A DNA stretch of 33,830 bases. It comes from Rhizobium sp. Q54 (GTDB lineage: Bacteria > Pseudomonadota > Alphaproteobacteria > ATCC43930 > CGMCC-115725). Shown here one piece after another: positions 24,280 to 33,416 of the stretch. The DNA lies in contig CAMATN010000045.1 of the NCBI GenBank assembly GCA_945861155.1, forward strand, positions 1 to 33,830. Direction: 5' to 3'. Made by a program: the position numbers and the translations under genes. The notes below the pieces were generated by a model. That model was given only the letters and a program-made list of their open reading frames with translations, did not search any database and had not been told where the DNA came from. Within the stretch, counting starts at the first letter, position 1. Each line of letters starts with the position of its first letter.

Positions 24280-27200
24280 CTAGGCCAGCGCCTGGCCTAG
24301 CTGCCGGCCGGCGACGACCAGCATAGCAAGATCGGGCGCCGCTGCGCTGCGCAATTCGGCGGCAATCGTCTCGGCCGGAGCAAGGCGGCCGGCTTGCCCG
24401 AGGACCCAGGCGGCCAACGGGTCGGCCGCGCCGTCGCCGGCGGCCAGCACGCGCGCGGCAAATTCGGCCTGCAACGCATAGAAATCGTCGATCAGGGTCT
24501 CTGCCGCCGCCTTTTGCCATTGCGTCTCGGCCGGCAGCCGTCGCGCCGCCGCGCGCATCTCATCGAGGGCGAAATGCCCGCCCACGCCGTAGAAAACCCG
24601 CGCGGCGCGCTCGATCGGCCGGCCGCCGCGCTCGGCCAGATCGCCGATTTCGAAGGCCGTCGTCAGAAAGATCACGCCGGCGATTCGCGCGGCCAGCGGT
24701 TGCGGCACGCCAGCGGCGAGAAACCGCGCGACACGCAAGTCGAGGAGGGTCCGCTCGCCCGCCGGCAGCAACGCCGGGACGATTCCCGCGAGCTGCCGAA
24801 CGGCCGGCGCGAAACGGTCGCTCTCGCCCCCGAGATCGAGCCGTTTGGCGCGCAGCAGCCAAACAACGGCATGCTCGACCAGCCCGGCGATGTCGAGCAG
24901 CATCTCGCTCTGCACCGACGCCGCGACCCGGTTGTCGAGCGCCTCGATTTCGGCCCACAGCGCCGGCAGATCGAAAGCCGCGCGGACAATCCGGTAGCCG
25001 CGAGCGATGTCAGGCGGCTCGCGCCCGGTGCGGGCGCGCAAATCGTGGATGAAGGTGAGCCCGGTATGGTTGACCAGATCGTTGGTGACGAGTGTCGCGG
25101 TGATCTCGCGGCGCAGCGGATGGGCGGCGATCTGCGCCGCGAAGCGCTCGCGCAAGGCAGCCGGGAAATAGAAACGCAGGTCGAGGGCGAGCGCGGGCTC
25201 GTCGGGAAGATCGGAGGCGAGCAGATCCTGGTCGAGCGACATCTTGGCGTAGGCGAGCAGCACCGCCAGCTCGGGCCGCGTCAGTCCCCGGCGCGACGCG
25301 GCGCGCGTCGCCAAGGTCTCGTCGTCGGGCAGAAACTCCAGCGCCCGGTCGAGCCGCCCGGCTCGTTCGAGGTCGCGGATAAGCCTGATCTGGCGGTGGA
25401 GCGCCGCGGAGAACTCCCCCGGTCCCCAAGCCTCGGCGACCGACAGCGCCTGACCCTGCAGATAATTGTCGCGCAACACCAACGCGGCGACCTCGTCTTC
25501 CATCTGGGCGAGCAGCGGATCGCGTTCCTGGCGGCCGAGCGCGCCCGCGGCGATCGCACCGCTCAGCAGAATCTTAATGTTGACCTCGTGGTCCGACAGA
25601 TCGACGCCGGCCGAATTGTCGATCGCGTCGGTATCGATCCGCCCGCCCTTGAGGGCATAGGCGACCCGGCCCTGTTGCGTGACGCCGAGATTTGCGCCCT
25701 CGCCGACCACCTTGGCGCGGACCGCCTCGCCGTCGATCCGCAGCGCGTCATTGGCGCGGTCGCCGACCTCGGCGTGGCTTTCCTCGCGCGCCTTGACGAA
25801 AGTGCCGATGCCGCCGAAGAACAACAGGTCGATGTCGGCCATAATCAGATGGCGGATCAGCTCGGCCGGCGTCAGATGGTCCTCGGTTATCGCGAAGGCT
25901 GACCGCATCTCGGGGCTGATCGCCATCGCCTTCGCGGCGCGGTCGAAGACGCCGCCGCCCGCCGAGATCAGCGATGGATCGTAATCGCCCCAGCTCGACC
26001 GCGTCAGCCGGAACAGCCGCTCGCGCTCGGCGAAGCCGCGCGCCGGGTCGGGCTCCGGGTCGACGAAGATGTGCAGATGGTTGAACGCCGCGAGCAGTCT
26101 TGTGTGGCGCGAGCGCAGCATCGCGTTGCCGAACACGTCGCCCGACATGTCGCCGACCCCGACCACCGTGAAGTCGCTGGTCTGGATGTCGCGGCCAAGC
26201 TCGCGAAAATGGCGCTTGACCAGCTCCCAGGCGCCGCGCGAGGTGATCCCGATCGCCTTGTGGTCGTAGCCGGCCGAGCCGCCCGAGGCGAACGCGTCGC
26301 CGAGCCAGAAGCCGTGTTCGACGGCGATCGCGTTGGCGGTGTCGGAAAATGTCGCGGTGCCCTTGTCGGCGGCGACGACCAGATAAGGGTCGTCGCCGTC
26401 GTGCCGCACGACCTGCTTTGGCGGGACGATCGTGTTGCCGCCGCGGCCGTCACCCGCTCCGTTGGCGACGATATTGTCGGTCAGGTCGAGGAGGGTTCGG
26501 ATCAGGATCTTGTAGCACTCGACCCCCTCCGCGGCGAGCTCCTCGCGATAGGCCGGGCCACCCGGAGGCGGCGGACGCTTCAACACAAACCCGCCCTTTG
26601 AACCCACCGGCACAATGACCGCGTTCTTGACCGTCTGCGCCTTCATCAGGCCGAGGATTTCGGTGCGGAAATCCTCCTTGCGGTCGGACCAGCGGATGCC
26701 GCCGCGCGCCACCTTGCCGGCCCGCATGTGCACGCCCTCGACGCGCGGGCTGTAGACATAGATCTCGTATAACGGGCGCGGCAGCGGCAGCAGGTCGATC
26801 GCGTGCGACGCCAGCTTGACCGCGAGCGCCGGTTTGGGCTCGCCGGACGGCCCGGTCTGGTAGTAGCTGGTCCGAACCGTGTTCTGGATCAGGGTCAGGT
26901 AGGCCCGCAGGATGCGGTCTTCGTCGAGGCTCTCGACGCCGTCGAGCGCGTGATCGATCGCCTGCGCCTCGGCGATCGCGTCGAGCGAGGCGCCAGCCGC
27001 CCGGGCCGGATCGAAGCGGGCTTCGAACAGCGCGACGAGGCGGCGCGCGATCGGCGCGTGGCGCGCCAGCGTATCCTCCATATAGCTTTGGCTGAAGGTC
27101 GAGCCGGCTTGGCGCAGCACCTTGCAATAGAGCCGCAGCACGCTGACCTGTCGCGCCGACAGGCCGGCGGCGAGGACGAGGCGGTTGAACCCGTCGCTCT

Positions 27201-29160
27201 CGACCGCCCCGGCCCACACCGCGAGCAGCGCCTCCTCGAAGAGGCGGCGCAAATCGGCGGAGAGGCCGGGCGGGACCGCGCCGGGGCCGATCGTCAAGGC
27301 ATGGATCCACACGGCGCGCTCGCCCTCGCCCTCGCCCTGGCCATCGATGCGGAACGGCTCCTCGGCGATGATCCGCAGCCCGAGATTTTCGAGGATCGGC
27401 AGCACGTCGGACAGCGCGACCGGCTTGCCCTGGCGGTAGAGCCTGAGTCCGGCGCCGTCCTCGGCGCCGTCGCCATCCGCGTCGCCATCCCCGACCCCAA
27501 CCGGTCGCGCCTGCAGCACGGCGGCAAGCGGCGCGCCGGCGAGCACCGCCTCGATCGGGCCGAGATCGGCGATCGCCTGCGCCGCGCTCGTTCGCGCCTG
27601 ATAGGCGATCGGGAAATTCTTTACCCAGCGCAGCCGGGCGCGCCCCTCCGCCTCGCCGAACGCCGCGGACGCCGCCTCCTCGATCCGGTCCGACCAGCTG
27701 CGGCCGGCCTCGGCCAGGCGCTGCTCCAACGCCGCGATATCGACCGCCGGCACCGCGCCGCGGGTAACCCCGACGATGAACTGGAGTCGCGCCAGCACCG
27801 ATTCGTCGAGATGGGTGAAAAAATCGGTGACCGTGCCGGCGAACGCCGCTTCGAGGATCGCGGCGAAATTCTGCCGCAGCCGTGTGTCGTAGCGTTCACG
27901 CGGCACATAGACCAGGCACGACACGAAGCGCTCGAGCGGGTCGCGCCGCACGAACAGCGCGATGCGCTGGCGTTCCTGCAGGTTGAGGATGCCGATCGCG
28001 GTGTCGAACAGCTCGTTTTCGGTGATCTGAAACAATTCGTCGCGCGGGAAGGTCTCGAGGATGTGCAGCAGGTTCTTGCCGTCATGGCTCGCCGGGGCGA
28101 GGCCGCTGCGCTCGACCGTGCGCCGCACCTTCTGCCGCAACAGCGGGATCGCGTGCGCGCTGCGGCTATAGGCGAGCGAGGTGAAGAGACCCGCGAACAT
28201 CCGCACCGCCACGACCTCGCCGGCCGCGTTGAACCGGCGCACCCCGATCGCATCCATATGCGCCCGGCGATGCACGCTCGCATGCCGCCGGGCCTTGGCG
28301 ATGATCAGCAATTCGCGCCGCCGGACGAATTGCTGCACGTCCGGCGGCAGCCCCGCCAGATCACGGAGCCCGTCGAACAGCGGCTGGCCCTCTTCGGCGA
28401 GGATGCCGAGCGGCGCGCCCACCAGCTCACCGGCAGCCTCCGGCAGAACATATTCGCGGAACCCGAGATAGGTGAAATTGTCGTCGTCGAGCCAGCGCAG
28501 GAATTCGACCCCCTCGGCGATCTCGGCCCGCGGCAATGGCGGCGGCTCGGCGACGATCTCGGCCGTGATCGCCTGCAGGGCGCGGCGCATCGGGTCCCAA
28601 TCCGACACCGCGCTGCGGACATCGCCGAGGACCGATCGGAGGCGGGCGGCGAGTGCGTCGCGCGCGGCCGGATCAGGTTCGCGGGCAATCGCGATCTGCA
28701 TCCAGGATTCGCGCTGCCCGCCGGGCGAGGGGTCGAGCCCGAGCAGGTTGCCCTCCCCGTCGCGCGCGACGGGGAGGATCGGGTGGATGGCGAGCCGAAC
28801 CTCGCGGCCACCTTCATTGATCGCCGCGGTCACCGAATCGACGAGGAACGGCATGTCGTCGTTGACGATCTCGACGATCGTGTGCGCCGACGACCAGCCC
28901 TCCGTTTCGATGTCCGGGTTGTAGAGCCGCACCTTGGCGACGCCGCTCGGACGGCGGGCAGCAAAGCGCCACAGCGCCCGCGCCGCGCCGTAAAGATCCT
29001 GCGACGTGCGCCCGGCGACGTCGCGCGGCGGCACATGCTCGTAGAGCTCCGCGATAAAGCGGCGCAGCAGCGCGCCCTCCGCCGCATCGGCGCCTGGTTC
29101 GGCCACGCTTTGAGCCTGGCGGACGCGTTCCGCTTTCTCGACCTCGATCGTGTTCGTCAC
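24280..29160 (-). CDS. NAD-specific glutamate dehydrogenase, large (about 180 kDa) type
   Basis: A 1626-residue protein matching the bacterial large NAD-GDH family, which oxidatively deaminates glutamate to 2-oxoglutarate and ammonia. The long N-terminal region (1-780 or so) contains ACT-like regulatory segments. The catalytic core includes GGIRWSDRKEDFRTEILGLM (near 817-836), the substrate-lysine region PVGSKGGFVLKR (near 850) and VVGVGDMSGDVFGNAMLRS. The nucleotide-binding and closing block VVGEGANLGVTQQGRVAY lies near 1157. The start is GTG at 29160, with a strong GGGGGAGGA site three bases upstream. Length agrees with the family, and no frame break is seen. It follows an intergenic palindromic repeat. 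It probably serves amino-acid catabolism; regulation cannot be read from the sequence. Confidence 0.96.
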   Translation of the reverse strand: MTNTIEVEKAERVRQAQSVAEPGADAAEGALLRRFIAELYEHVPPRDVAGRTSQDLYGAARALWRFAARRPSGVAKVRLYNPDIETEGWSSAHTIVEIVNDDMPFLVDSVTAAINEGGREVRLAIHPILPVARDGEGNLLGLDPSPGGQRESWMQIAIAREPDPAARDALAARLRSVLGDVRSAVSDWDPMRRALQAITAEIVAEPPPLPRAEIAEGVEFLRWLDDDNFTYLGFREYVLPEAAGELVGAPLGILAEEGQPLFDGLRDLAGLPPDVQQFVRRRELLIIAKARRHASVHRRAHMDAIGVRRFNAAGEVVAVRMFAGLFTSLAYSRSAHAIPLLRQKVRRTVERSGLAPASHDGKNLLHILETFPRDELFQITENELFDTAIGILNLQERQRIALFVRRDPLERFVSCLVYVPRERYDTRLRQNFAAILEAAFAGTVTDFFTHLDESVLARLQFIVGVTRGAVPAVDIAALEQRLAEAGRSWSDRIEEAASAAFGEAEGRARLRWVKNFPIAYQARTSAAQAIADLGPIEAVLAGAPLAAVLQARPVGVGDGDADGDGAEDGAGLRLYRQGKPVALSDVLPILENLGLRIIAEEPFRIDGQGEGEGERAVWIHALTIGPGAVPPGLSADLRRLFEEALLAVWAGAVESDGFNRLVLAAGLSARQVSVLRLYCKVLRQAGSTFSQSYMEDTLARHAPIARRLVALFEARFDPARAAGASLDAIAEAQAIDHALDGVESLDEDRILRAYLTLIQNTVRTSYYQTGPSGEPKPALAVKLASHAIDLLPLPRPLYEIYVYSPRVEGVHMRAGKVARGGIRWSDRKEDFRTEILGLMKAQTVKNAVIVPVGSKGGFVLKRPPPPGGPAYREELAAEGVECYKILIRTLLDLTDNIVANGAGDGRGGNTIVPPKQVVRHDGDDPYLVVAADKGTATFSDTANAIAVEHGFWLGDAFASGGSAGYDHKAIGITSRGAWELVKRHFRELGRDIQTSDFTVVGVGDMSGDVFGNAMLRSRHTRLLAAFNHLHIFVDPEPDPARGFAERERLFRLTRSSWGDYDPSLISAGGGVFDRAAKAMAISPEMRSAFAITEDHLTPAELIRHLIMADIDLLFFGGIGTFVKAREESHAEVGDRANDALRIDGEAVRAKVVGEGANLGVTQQGRVAYALKGGRIDTDAIDNSAGVDLSDHEVNIKILLSGAIAAGALGRQERDPLLAQMEDEVAALVLRDNYLQGQALSVAEAWGPGEFSAALHRQIRLIRDLERAGRLDRALEFLPDDETLATRAASRRGLTRPELAVLLAYAKMSLDQDLLASDLPDEPALALDLRFYFPAALRERFAAQIAAHPLRREITATLVTNDLVNHTGLTFIHDLRARTGREPPDIARGYRIVRAAFDLPALWAEIEALDNRVAASVQSEMLLDIAGLVEHAVVWLLRAKRLDLGGESDRFAPAVRQLAGIVPALLPAGERTLLDLRVARFLAAGVPQPLAARIAGVIFLTTAFEIGDLAERGGRPIERAARVFYGVGGHFALDEMRAAARRLPAETQWQKAAAETLIDDFYALQAEFAARVLAAGDGAADPLAAWVLGQAGRLAPAETIAAELRSAAAPDLAMLVVAGRQLGQALA

Positions 29161-29474
29161 GGTCCTCCCCCTGTCGGCAAGCTGGCGCCGCAGTTTCGAC
29201 GCGGGATAAATATCGCGCGTCCTTCGAGACGCCCGCGTTGCGGGCTCCTCAGGATGAGGTTCTTTCTTAATGCCATCAACGACATATCCTCATCCTGAGG
29301 AGGCGCGGAGCGCCGTCTCGAAGGACGCAAGATGCTAATGCAGCCGCTGCCGAGAGAGTTGCTTCTCGGCCCTCACCGAGCAAGCGATTTCCGCCGGCCT
29401 GAACCGCCTCCTTGTAGCCTCCAGCCCGGCAAACGCTGCGAAATGCTGGAAATTCTCGGCGATTTGGCGATCAT
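29161..29474. other. Divergent gap between gdh and cyclase
   Basis: A 314-bp region without a gene. It contains the gdh ribosome-binding site at its left end and the second copy of the palindromic repeat (29218-29327). The remainder, 29328-29474, should hold the cyclase promoter, but no clear -35/-10 pair is visible. Confidence 0.6.
29218..29327. repeat. Palindromic intergenic repeat, copy 2
   Basis: A 110-bp element with the same perfect 14-bp inverted ends as the copy at 3541-3649 (29218-29231 and 29314-29327). The inner CTCAGGATGAGG / CCTCATCCTGAG arms pair fully here. The two copies differ at only a few positions and lie about 25.7 kb apart, in divergent intergenic regions. Confidence 0.92.
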
Positions 29475-31793
29475 ATGGCCCTGGCATCTGGCGCTGGCCC
29501 TTGCCGACTTGCGCTGGCGAGCGATGAGGCGGAGCGCCGACTCTCGGATCGGTGCGCGCACCTGTTGAAAAATCTCGCCTCCGCCTTCCGCCGCGGCCTC
29601 GTCTATTGGCTGCCGCTCGCGTTGTTGCTGGCGACGGTGGCGGCGCATCTGGCGATTCCCAAGTTCTTCGACCGCTTCTCGCTGTTCGCCTTCGACATCT
29701 ATCAGCGCGCCATGCCGCGCGAGACATCGGACGACTGGCCGGTCCTGATCGTCGACATCGACGAGCGCAGCCTGAAGCAGATCGGGCAATGGCCGTGGCC
29801 GCGCACAGTGGTTGCCCAGATGTTGGACAAGCTGCGCGAGGCGGGCGCCGCGGTCGTCGCGTTCGACGTGCTGTTCACCGAGCCCGACCGCACCTCGCCG
29901 CAGATGCTGCTGGCGTTGCTGACCGGCCGGGGAGTGGGCGAAGACGAGGCCAAACGGCTGCTTGAATCGATGCCCGACCCCGACACGACACTGGCCGAGG
30001 CGATGACCAAAATCCCGGTCGTCGTCGGGTTCAGCCTGATCGGCAGCGGCGGGAATCCGGAGACCGCGATCAAAGCCGGGTTCTCCTATGTCGGCGCCAA
30101 GGATGCCGATCCCTGGCTTTTCGTCAGCCGCTTTCCGCAGGCGGTTAGCGCCTTGCCGCAGTTTCAACAGGCCGCTTCCGGCAACGGCTTCGTCAACGAG
30201 CCCTCCGATTGGGACAACGTGGTGCGGCAGGTGCCGCTCCTCTTGCGCCTCGGCGACAAGACAGTTCCCTCGCTGGCGGCCGAGGCGTTGCGGGTCGGGT
30301 TGGGCGGGCGCGGCTATATCGCCCGCTATGCCGGAGCCCAGGCGGAGAAGAGCTTTGGCGAGAATACCGGGCTCAACGCGATTCGCATCCCGATCCCGGG
30401 CGCTACCGCGCTGGAGGCGCCGACCAACAACGCTGGCCAGGTGACGCTGCATTATTCGCTTCCCGACGAACGCCGCTACCTCTCGGCGGCCGATCTGCTC
30501 GCCGGAAATTTCGATCCGGCGCGGGTCGCCGACCGCATCGTGCTGGTCGGCTCATCCGCGGCCGGGCTCAACGATCTGAAGGCGACGCCGCTGACCCCGG
30601 ATATGCCCGGCGTCGAGATCCATGCCCACCTGATCGAACAGATATTGCAGCGCGACTTTCTGTTTCGGCCGGATTGGGGCGAGGGCGCCGAGCTCGTCTT
30701 CGCGCTGCTGTTCGGCCTCGTGCTGATCGTCGCAATCCCGCGCTTCGGCGCGCTGCCGGGGGCCGGGGTCGCCGGGATCGCGATGATCGCAGCCGCGACG
30801 GTATCGTGGTTCGCCTTCCGCGATGGCCAGGTATTGATCGACCCGGTCTATCCGATCGGCGTGCTGGCGACGGTCTATCTGTTCAGCACGCTGCTCAATT
30901 ACCGGCTGACCGAACGGCGGCAGCGCGAGATCCGCGAAGCCTTCTCGCGCTACATGTCGCCGCAATACGTCGCGCAGCTCGCCAGGAACCCGGAGAAGCT
31001 GGTGCTCGGGGGCGAGATCCGGCTGATGACCATCATGTTCTGCGACATCCGCGGCTTCACCTCGCTATCGGAGGGAATGTCCGCCCACGAATTGGGGCAG
31101 CTGATCAACCAGTTCCTGACGCCGATGACCGAGATCGTCATGGCGCACCAGGGCACCATCGATAAATACATCGGCGACTGCATCATGGCGTTCTGGAACG
31201 CGCCGCTCGACGATCCCGAGCACGCCAAGAACGCCGTCGCCGCCGCGCAGGACATGCGCCGCAAGCTGATCGAGCTAAACCAATCCTGGGCGGCCGAGGA
31301 GCGGCGCACGCTGCAGGTCGGCATCGGCATCAACACCGGGGAATGCAGCGTCGGCAATTTCGGCTCGAACCAGCGGTTCAATTATTCGCTGCTCGGCGAT
31401 CCGGTAAACCTGTCGTCGCGGCTCGAAGGGCTCACCAAGGTTTATGGCGTCGATCTGATCGTCGGCGAGGAAACCGCGGCGCTGCTCGACGATCCCGGCC
31501 TGATCGAGCTCGATCTTGTCGCGGTCAAGGGCAAGACGCGTGCGGTGCGCATCTTCACCCTGCCGCCGCATCCGCCTGAGACCCAGCAATACCTGGCCCA
31601 TCACGCGGCGCTGTTGGAGGCGTATCGCCGGCGCGACTGGCAGGCCGCCCTCGGCCTTCTCGAAGATCCCGTGCTCGCCGCCGAGCGCGAAATGGCGCCG
31701 GTCTATGGCCTGTTTCGCGAGCGGATCGCCCAGATGCAGGTCGAATCGCCGCCACCCGATTGGGACGGCGTCTTCATCGCCCAGGAAAAATGA
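29475..31793 (+). CDS. CHASE2-domain class III adenylate cyclase
   Basis: A 772-residue membrane signalling enzyme. A first membrane helix (VYWLPLALLLATVAAHLA) is followed by a periplasmic CHASE2 sensor (VLIVDIDERSLKQIGQWPWPR, VVAFDVLFTEPDR, RIVLVGSSAAGL). Next are three membrane helices around residues 412-480, then a cyclase domain. The metal-binding aspartates are Asp524 (FCDIRGFTS) and Asp568 (KYIGDCIMAFW). GDPVNLSSRLEG (Asp642, Asn645, Arg649) gives the purine-specifying and transition-state residues, so it should be catalytically competent on ATP. The start is uncertain: ATG 29475 gives a 30-residue leader, while TTG 29565 would begin just before the first helix. It stands alone, followed by a probable terminator. 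The CHASE2 ligand is unknown. Confidence 0.93.
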   Translation: MALASGAGPCRLALASDEAERRLSDRCAHLLKNLASAFRRGLVYWLPLALLLATVAAHLAIPKFFDRFSLFAFDIYQRAMPRETSDDWPVLIVDIDERSLKQIGQWPWPRTVVAQMLDKLREAGAAVVAFDVLFTEPDRTSPQMLLALLTGRGVGEDEAKRLLESMPDPDTTLAEAMTKIPVVVGFSLIGSGGNPETAIKAGFSYVGAKDADPWLFVSRFPQAVSALPQFQQAASGNGFVNEPSDWDNVVRQVPLLLRLGDKTVPSLAAEALRVGLGGRGYIARYAGAQAEKSFGENTGLNAIRIPIPGATALEAPTNNAGQVTLHYSLPDERRYLSAADLLAGNFDPARVADRIVLVGSSAAGLNDLKATPLTPDMPGVEIHAHLIEQILQRDFLFRPDWGEGAELVFALLFGLVLIVAIPRFGALPGAGVAGIAMIAAATVSWFAFRDGQVLIDPVYPIGVLATVYLFSTLLNYRLTERRQREIREAFSRYMSPQYVAQLARNPEKLVLGGEIRLMTIMFCDIRGFTSLSEGMSAHELGQLINQFLTPMTEIVMAHQGTIDKYIGDCIMAFWNAPLDDPEHAKNAVAAAQDMRRKLIELNQSWAAEERRTLQVGIGINTGECSVGNFGSNQRFNYSLLGDPVNLSSRLEGLTKVYGVDLIVGEETAALLDDPGLIELDLVAVKGKTRAVRIFTLPPHPPETQQYLAHHAALLEAYRRRDWQAALGLLEDPVLAAEREMAPVYGLFRERIAQMQVESPPPDWDGVFIAQEK

Positions 31794-31819
31794 CGCTCCA
31801 ACGATGGCGGGGAATAGCG

Positions 31820-31839
31820 CGGGTCATTGCCCGTTTTTT
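31820..31839 (+). terminator. Probable intrinsic terminator of the cyclase gene
   Basis: A short CGGG/CCCG stem with a six-base loop is followed immediately by six T residues (31834-31839), 26 bp after the cyclase stop. The stem is short, so strength is uncertain. Confidence 0.55.
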
Positions 31840-31843
31840 GGAC

Positions 31844-31859
31844 AATTAAACCTTTAATT
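31844..31859. promoter_or_regulatory. AT-rich 7-bp inverted repeat before the small gene
   Basis: AATTAAA and TTTAATT are separated by CC, in otherwise GC-rich DNA and 78 bp upstream of the small gene at 31937. It may be a repressor operator or part of its promoter. No firm -35/-10 assignment is possible. Confidence 0.4.
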
Positions 31860-31936
31860 AGAGTTCAGCGTTCTATCATCAGCGCGTGATAAAGCGAAAT
31901 TTGACCTGGGCGTCATCATCGCCCCGGAGGTCGCCA

Positions 31937-32140
31937 ATGGGGATCATGGAGTTCCACGTCTGCCGACAGGGCCACGAGGCGCGCTGGATCGTCCGGCTCG
32001 GCAACGCCGTTTACGGTTCCTATCTGGACAAGGAGCAGGCGCTGCTCGACGCCGTCGATGCGGCGCGGGATGCGCTCCAATGCGGCCGCGAGGCTCAGGT
32101 CTGGGTGCGCGACCGCGCCAGCCCCGCCCGGATCTTCTGA
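31937..32140 (+). CDS. Small protein, possibly DUF2188-like
   Basis: A 67-residue protein starting MGIMEFHVCRQGHEARWIV. The ATG at 31937 follows CGGAGG by six bases, so I prefer it to the longer frame from 31886. The pattern is a beta strand with RWIVRLGNAVYGSYL, a helix KEQALLDAVDAARDAL and a strand AQVWVRD. This resembles the small beta-beta-alpha-beta DUF2188-type proteins whose function is unknown. It has no signal peptide or membrane segment. It is convergent with the BaeRF-type gene, 24 bp away. Confidence 0.7.
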   Translation: MGIMEFHVCRQGHEARWIVRLGNAVYGSYLDKEQALLDAVDAARDALQCGREAQVWVRDRASPARIF

Positions 32141-32164
32141 GCCGCGACGCGCCCCTCGCCCTCT

Positions 32165-33313
32165 TCAATAGCGCAGGATCGCCGCGGCCGGCCCGTCCGG
32201 CGGCAATTGCGCGCGATCGACCAGGGTGACGTGGCCGCCCTGCCGCAGCGTCATCAGGGCCGCGTAATCCAGCAGATCGTCGTCGCCCTCGACCGGATTG
32301 CCGTGCGCGACGACCCGGTCCTGCGCTTCGATGAACTGGCCCCAAAGCGGCGCGCCGCCGGACAAAAACAGCCGGTCGATCCGGCCGTAGCGGGCTGCCT
32401 TGACGATCTCCTCGGCCTTGGTCGTCGCCTTGCCGTTGGCGGTGCCGATCAGGCTGTGCAGCCGCCCCAGCACATCGTCGCGGATGGTGTCCGCGCGCGG
32501 CGCGAACAGCTCCCATGCCTTGCCATGCAGCTCATCTTCCGTCATCGCATCGGGGTTCTCCAGAATCCCCTCGGGCAGCAAGTCATTCCAGTGCGCGAGA
32601 TCCCGCAAATTTCCCTGAACCTCGGGTTGCGCGACCAGGATGACCGGGCCCGGCTGGCGCTTGATTACGACCTCGACGGCGGTGGCGATCCGGTGCAGCA
32701 GTTCAATCAGCTGGGTCTTGTGCAATTCGTCGGGAGACTCGCCGTACACCTGCGCCTTGGCGAGCCCGGAAGGACCGCGCCGTCCGGTCGGCGACGCGTA
32801 ATGCGAATCCTGGTACTCGGTCTCGCCGCGCACGCCAGCGATTCCCTGCGGCAGATCGAGGCCGCCCGTCTCGGCGAAATCCCAGCGCGAGCCCTGGTAG
32901 AGCCGGGTCGATCGGCTGGTCACGGTCAGGACCCAGTACCAGCCGGTCGTTTCAATCAGCGGCAATAGCTGTCTGATGCAGAAATGATTGCCGACCGCCA
33001 CCTCCTCGGCGACGTCGATCGGCAATTTATGGATGCGGCTAAATCCCGGCGCGAGAAAGAGAGCCAGACCCTGAGCTTGGGAGCGCCATAACTCCCCGTC
33101 GTCGAGCACGTTGCGGGCCGGCTCCAGCAGCTCGCCGATGTCCAGCTCGGGCCGCTCGGCGGTGAGACGCTTGTCTGCGGTCGACAGCAGGTTGCGCAAC
33201 CGGATTGCATCCTGACGGGTCTCGCGCCCGACCGAATGGGTTGGCAGATAAATCGACACCGCCGGGGTCGTGTCGCAGGCGATCAGCTCGTCCAGATCGG
33301 TCCTGATGAACAT
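32165..33313 (-). CDS. BaeRF-family (archaeo-eukaryotic release factor-like) protein
   Basis: A 382-residue protein that resembles the bacterial family related to archaeo-eukaryotic peptide release factor domains (BaeRF family 3 type). The N-terminus reads MFIRTDLDELIACDTTPAVS, with IYLPTHSVGRETRQDAIRL following. Other typical segments are WYWVLTVTSRSTRLYQGSRWD, GPVILVAQPEVQGNLRDL and RYGRIDRLFLSGGAPLWGQF. The members are thought to act in translation or ribosome-related processes, but the biochemical role is not established. The ATG at 33313 has AGAGG about seven bases upstream. A longer frame reaching 33706 is Arg/Ala-rich and lies antisense or out of frame with the neighbouring Gly-rich gene, so it is rejected. 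It follows that gene by about 100 bp on the same strand. Confidence 0.8.
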   Translation of the reverse strand: MFIRTDLDELIACDTTPAVSIYLPTHSVGRETRQDAIRLRNLLSTADKRLTAERPELDIGELLEPARNVLDDGELWRSQAQGLALFLAPGFSRIHKLPIDVAEEVAVGNHFCIRQLLPLIETTGWYWVLTVTSRSTRLYQGSRWDFAETGGLDLPQGIAGVRGETEYQDSHYASPTGRRGPSGLAKAQVYGESPDELHKTQLIELLHRIATAVEVVIKRQPGPVILVAQPEVQGNLRDLAHWNDLLPEGILENPDAMTEDELHGKAWELFAPRADTIRDDVLGRLHSLIGTANGKATTKAEEIVKAARYGRIDRLFLSGGAPLWGQFIEAQDRVVAHGNPVEGDDDLLDYAALMTLRQGGHVTLVDRAQLPPDGPAAAILRY

Positions 33314-33416
33314 GGCAGACCTCTTTGCAAGAAGGTTCTGCTTTCCAACCCGCCGTGAAGCGGTTGGTTCCGGCTGGGTCGACCGACCGGCGGCGCCCGC
33401 AGTCGATCCGGTACGG

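Noticed and set aside
26803..29298. Plus-strand open frame of over 800 codons opposite the glutamate dehydrogenase
   Set aside because: It is antisense to an intact, strongly conserved gene and shows no family features.
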